Origin: Betaproteobacteria bacterium | GTDB lineage: Bacteria > Pseudomonadota > Gammaproteobacteria > Burkholderiales > Ferrovaceae | Length of the DNA stretch: 14,028 bases | Direction: 5' to 3' | Assembly: GCA_028870615.1 (NCBI GenBank) | Contig: JAGWPH010000051.1 | Coordinates: forward strand, 1-14,028 | Shown here: positions 13,399 through 14,028 of the stretch, in pieces | Layout of the letters: each line of letters begins with the position of its first letter | Numbering within the stretch: position 1 is the first letter of the stretch | Notes under the pieces: model-generated | What the model saw: the letters and a program-made list of their open reading frames with translations, nothing else | Told to the model about the DNA's origin: nothing | Databases searched by the model: none | Made by a program: the position numbers and the translations under genes

Positions 13399-13871
13399 AC
13401 GTTACGGCCACCCAAGATCCTAACCGGCTGCTGCGCGGTGCGGCGGCGATTGGCCTGGCCATGGTCTTCAATCATTTTGGCGACCGGTTGCTGGGTGTCC
13501 GGATCGAAATTTTTACCGGGATAGCGTACTTTAGCCCACTCTGGGTCGTGGACGTCTTCTTCATTCCCTTTGTTGCAGGCATGTTGGTTTCCGTTATTTA
13601 TGGCCTGGGAGGCAAATGGTTGTGCTACTTCCCGCCCATGATTGTGCGGGCCATCAGCTACTATGAGGTGGCCGACATGACGGGAGTGCCTCAGGGGGCC
13701 GCCTTGATGCCGCTGGGATGGTGGGGCTTTTTCGTCATCGTGGTGGTGGAAGCCGCGGTCATTGGTGGCGTGTTGGGTGAAGTCATGATGAAACGTACCT
13801 ATGGTCGCCGTGCCCGTCACCTGCTCTACAAGGATCGTCCCCGTCCAAAGCCGAAGGATCCAGGGGCCTGA
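13395..13871 (+). CDS. Uncharacterised polytopic membrane protein
   Basis: A 158-aa protein with three or four membrane segments (about 12-28, 47-71, possibly 75-88, and 108-130) and a basic C-terminal tail (MKRTYGRRARHLLYKDRPRP). No CXXCH and no clear cofactor site; acidic residues inside or next to helices (Asp53, Glu91, Asp94, Glu119, Glu129) are notable. I choose ATG 13395 because it overlaps the cytochrome stop by ATGA; the longer open frame back to 13182 is only an overlap with that gene. It could be an additional oxidase subunit or a metal or heme handling protein. I do not recognise it. Confidence 0.7.
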   Translation: MNVTATQDPNRLLRGAAAIGLAMVFNHFGDRLLGVRIEIFTGIAYFSPLWVVDVFFIPFVAGMLVSVIYGLGGKWLCYFPPMIVRAISYYEVADMTGVPQGAALMPLGWWGFFVIVVVEAAVIGGVLGEVMMKRTYGRRARHLLYKDRPRPKPKDPGA

Positions 13872-13876
13872 CCACT

Positions 13877-14028
13877 GTGTTTTTACGAAACGTGAGACCG
13901 CCCACGACCCAGGAGCGGCAGCGGCGCAAACGGTATCTCTCGGCAACCCTGATCACTTGCGTCATCCTGGTGATGATCGGCGGCACCTTGCACGTAATCG
14001 AACTCGGGGCAGGGCGCATGGAAGACAT
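13877..14028 (+). CDS. Partial: start of a membrane or exported protein, cut by the window end
   Basis: An open frame begins at GTG 13877, five bases after the preceding stop, and runs off the window after 50 codons. A second GTG at 13892 is possible. The product has a very basic N-terminus (TQERQRRKRY) and one hydrophobic segment (LSATLITCVILVMMIGGTL), so it is a signal anchor or type II membrane protein. An AGGGG at 13862-13866 is a modest ribosome site. Close spacing suggests the same operon. The family cannot be judged from this fragment; an oxidase biogenesis factor would fit the place. Confidence 0.5.
   Translation, partial: MFLRNVRPPTTQERQRRKRYLSATLITCVILVMIGGTLHVIELGAGRMED

Overview
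This window reads as one respiratory-chain locus on the + strand: a high-potential iron-sulfur protein (HiPIP), a complete set of alternative complex III (ACIII, Act) genes, and a divergent cbb3-type terminal oxidase surrounded by small membrane proteins and a cytochrome c. No mobile element, CRISPR array, tRNA or rRNA is visible. The moderately GC-rich coding sequence, Tat and c-type cytochrome signals, and the HiPIP + ACIII + cbb3 combination suggest a proteobacterium. A betaproteobacterial iron, nitrite or sulfur oxidiser (Gallionellaceae-like) is my guess; that placement is inference and no taxonomic marker gene is present.

Layout. 1-292: non-coding, with a 12-bp hairpin and a perfect -10 hexamer. 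293-607: HiPIP with its own strong intrinsic terminator (627-660). 608-901: non-coding, with a candidate promoter and an attenuator-like stretch. 902-8124: actA, actB1, actB2, actC, actD, actE, actF in tight order (ATGA overlaps at actC/D and D/E, a short overlap at actB1/B2). Here actB is split into two genes. 8125-8339: a leader carrying the best sigma70-type promoter in the window. 8340-12166: a two-helix 92-aa protein, a 37-aa microprotein, CcoN-like catalytic subunit, an enlarged CcoO-like monoheme cytochrome, a heme-less protein whose first helix resembles that of CcoP, and a 41-aa microprotein, closed by a perfect intrinsic terminator (12204-12236). 12309-13871: a two-helix 89-aa protein, a CcoS-like protein, a membrane-anchored cytochrome c and a polytopic 158-aa protein, the last three linked by ATGA overlaps. 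A further membrane protein runs off the end.

How it probably works: ActC/ActF (membrane, NrfD-like) with ActB1/B2 (iron-sulfur) and ActA/ActE (six c hemes) oxidise quinol, or run in reverse. Electrons pass through HiPIP and/or periplasmic cytochromes to the CcoO-like heme c and then to the CcoN-like heme b/b3-CuB centre, where O2 is probably reduced because the active-site Tyr and all six His ligands are present.

Most notable: the oxidase is not a textbook CcoNOQP. CcoO carries about 120 extra residues before its heme, no di-heme CcoP is present, CcoN has Gln where cbb3 oxidases have a conserved Glu near heme b3, and at least six uncharacterised small membrane proteins travel with it. Leader RNA structures and unusually long G tracts at start codons add possible regulatory interest.
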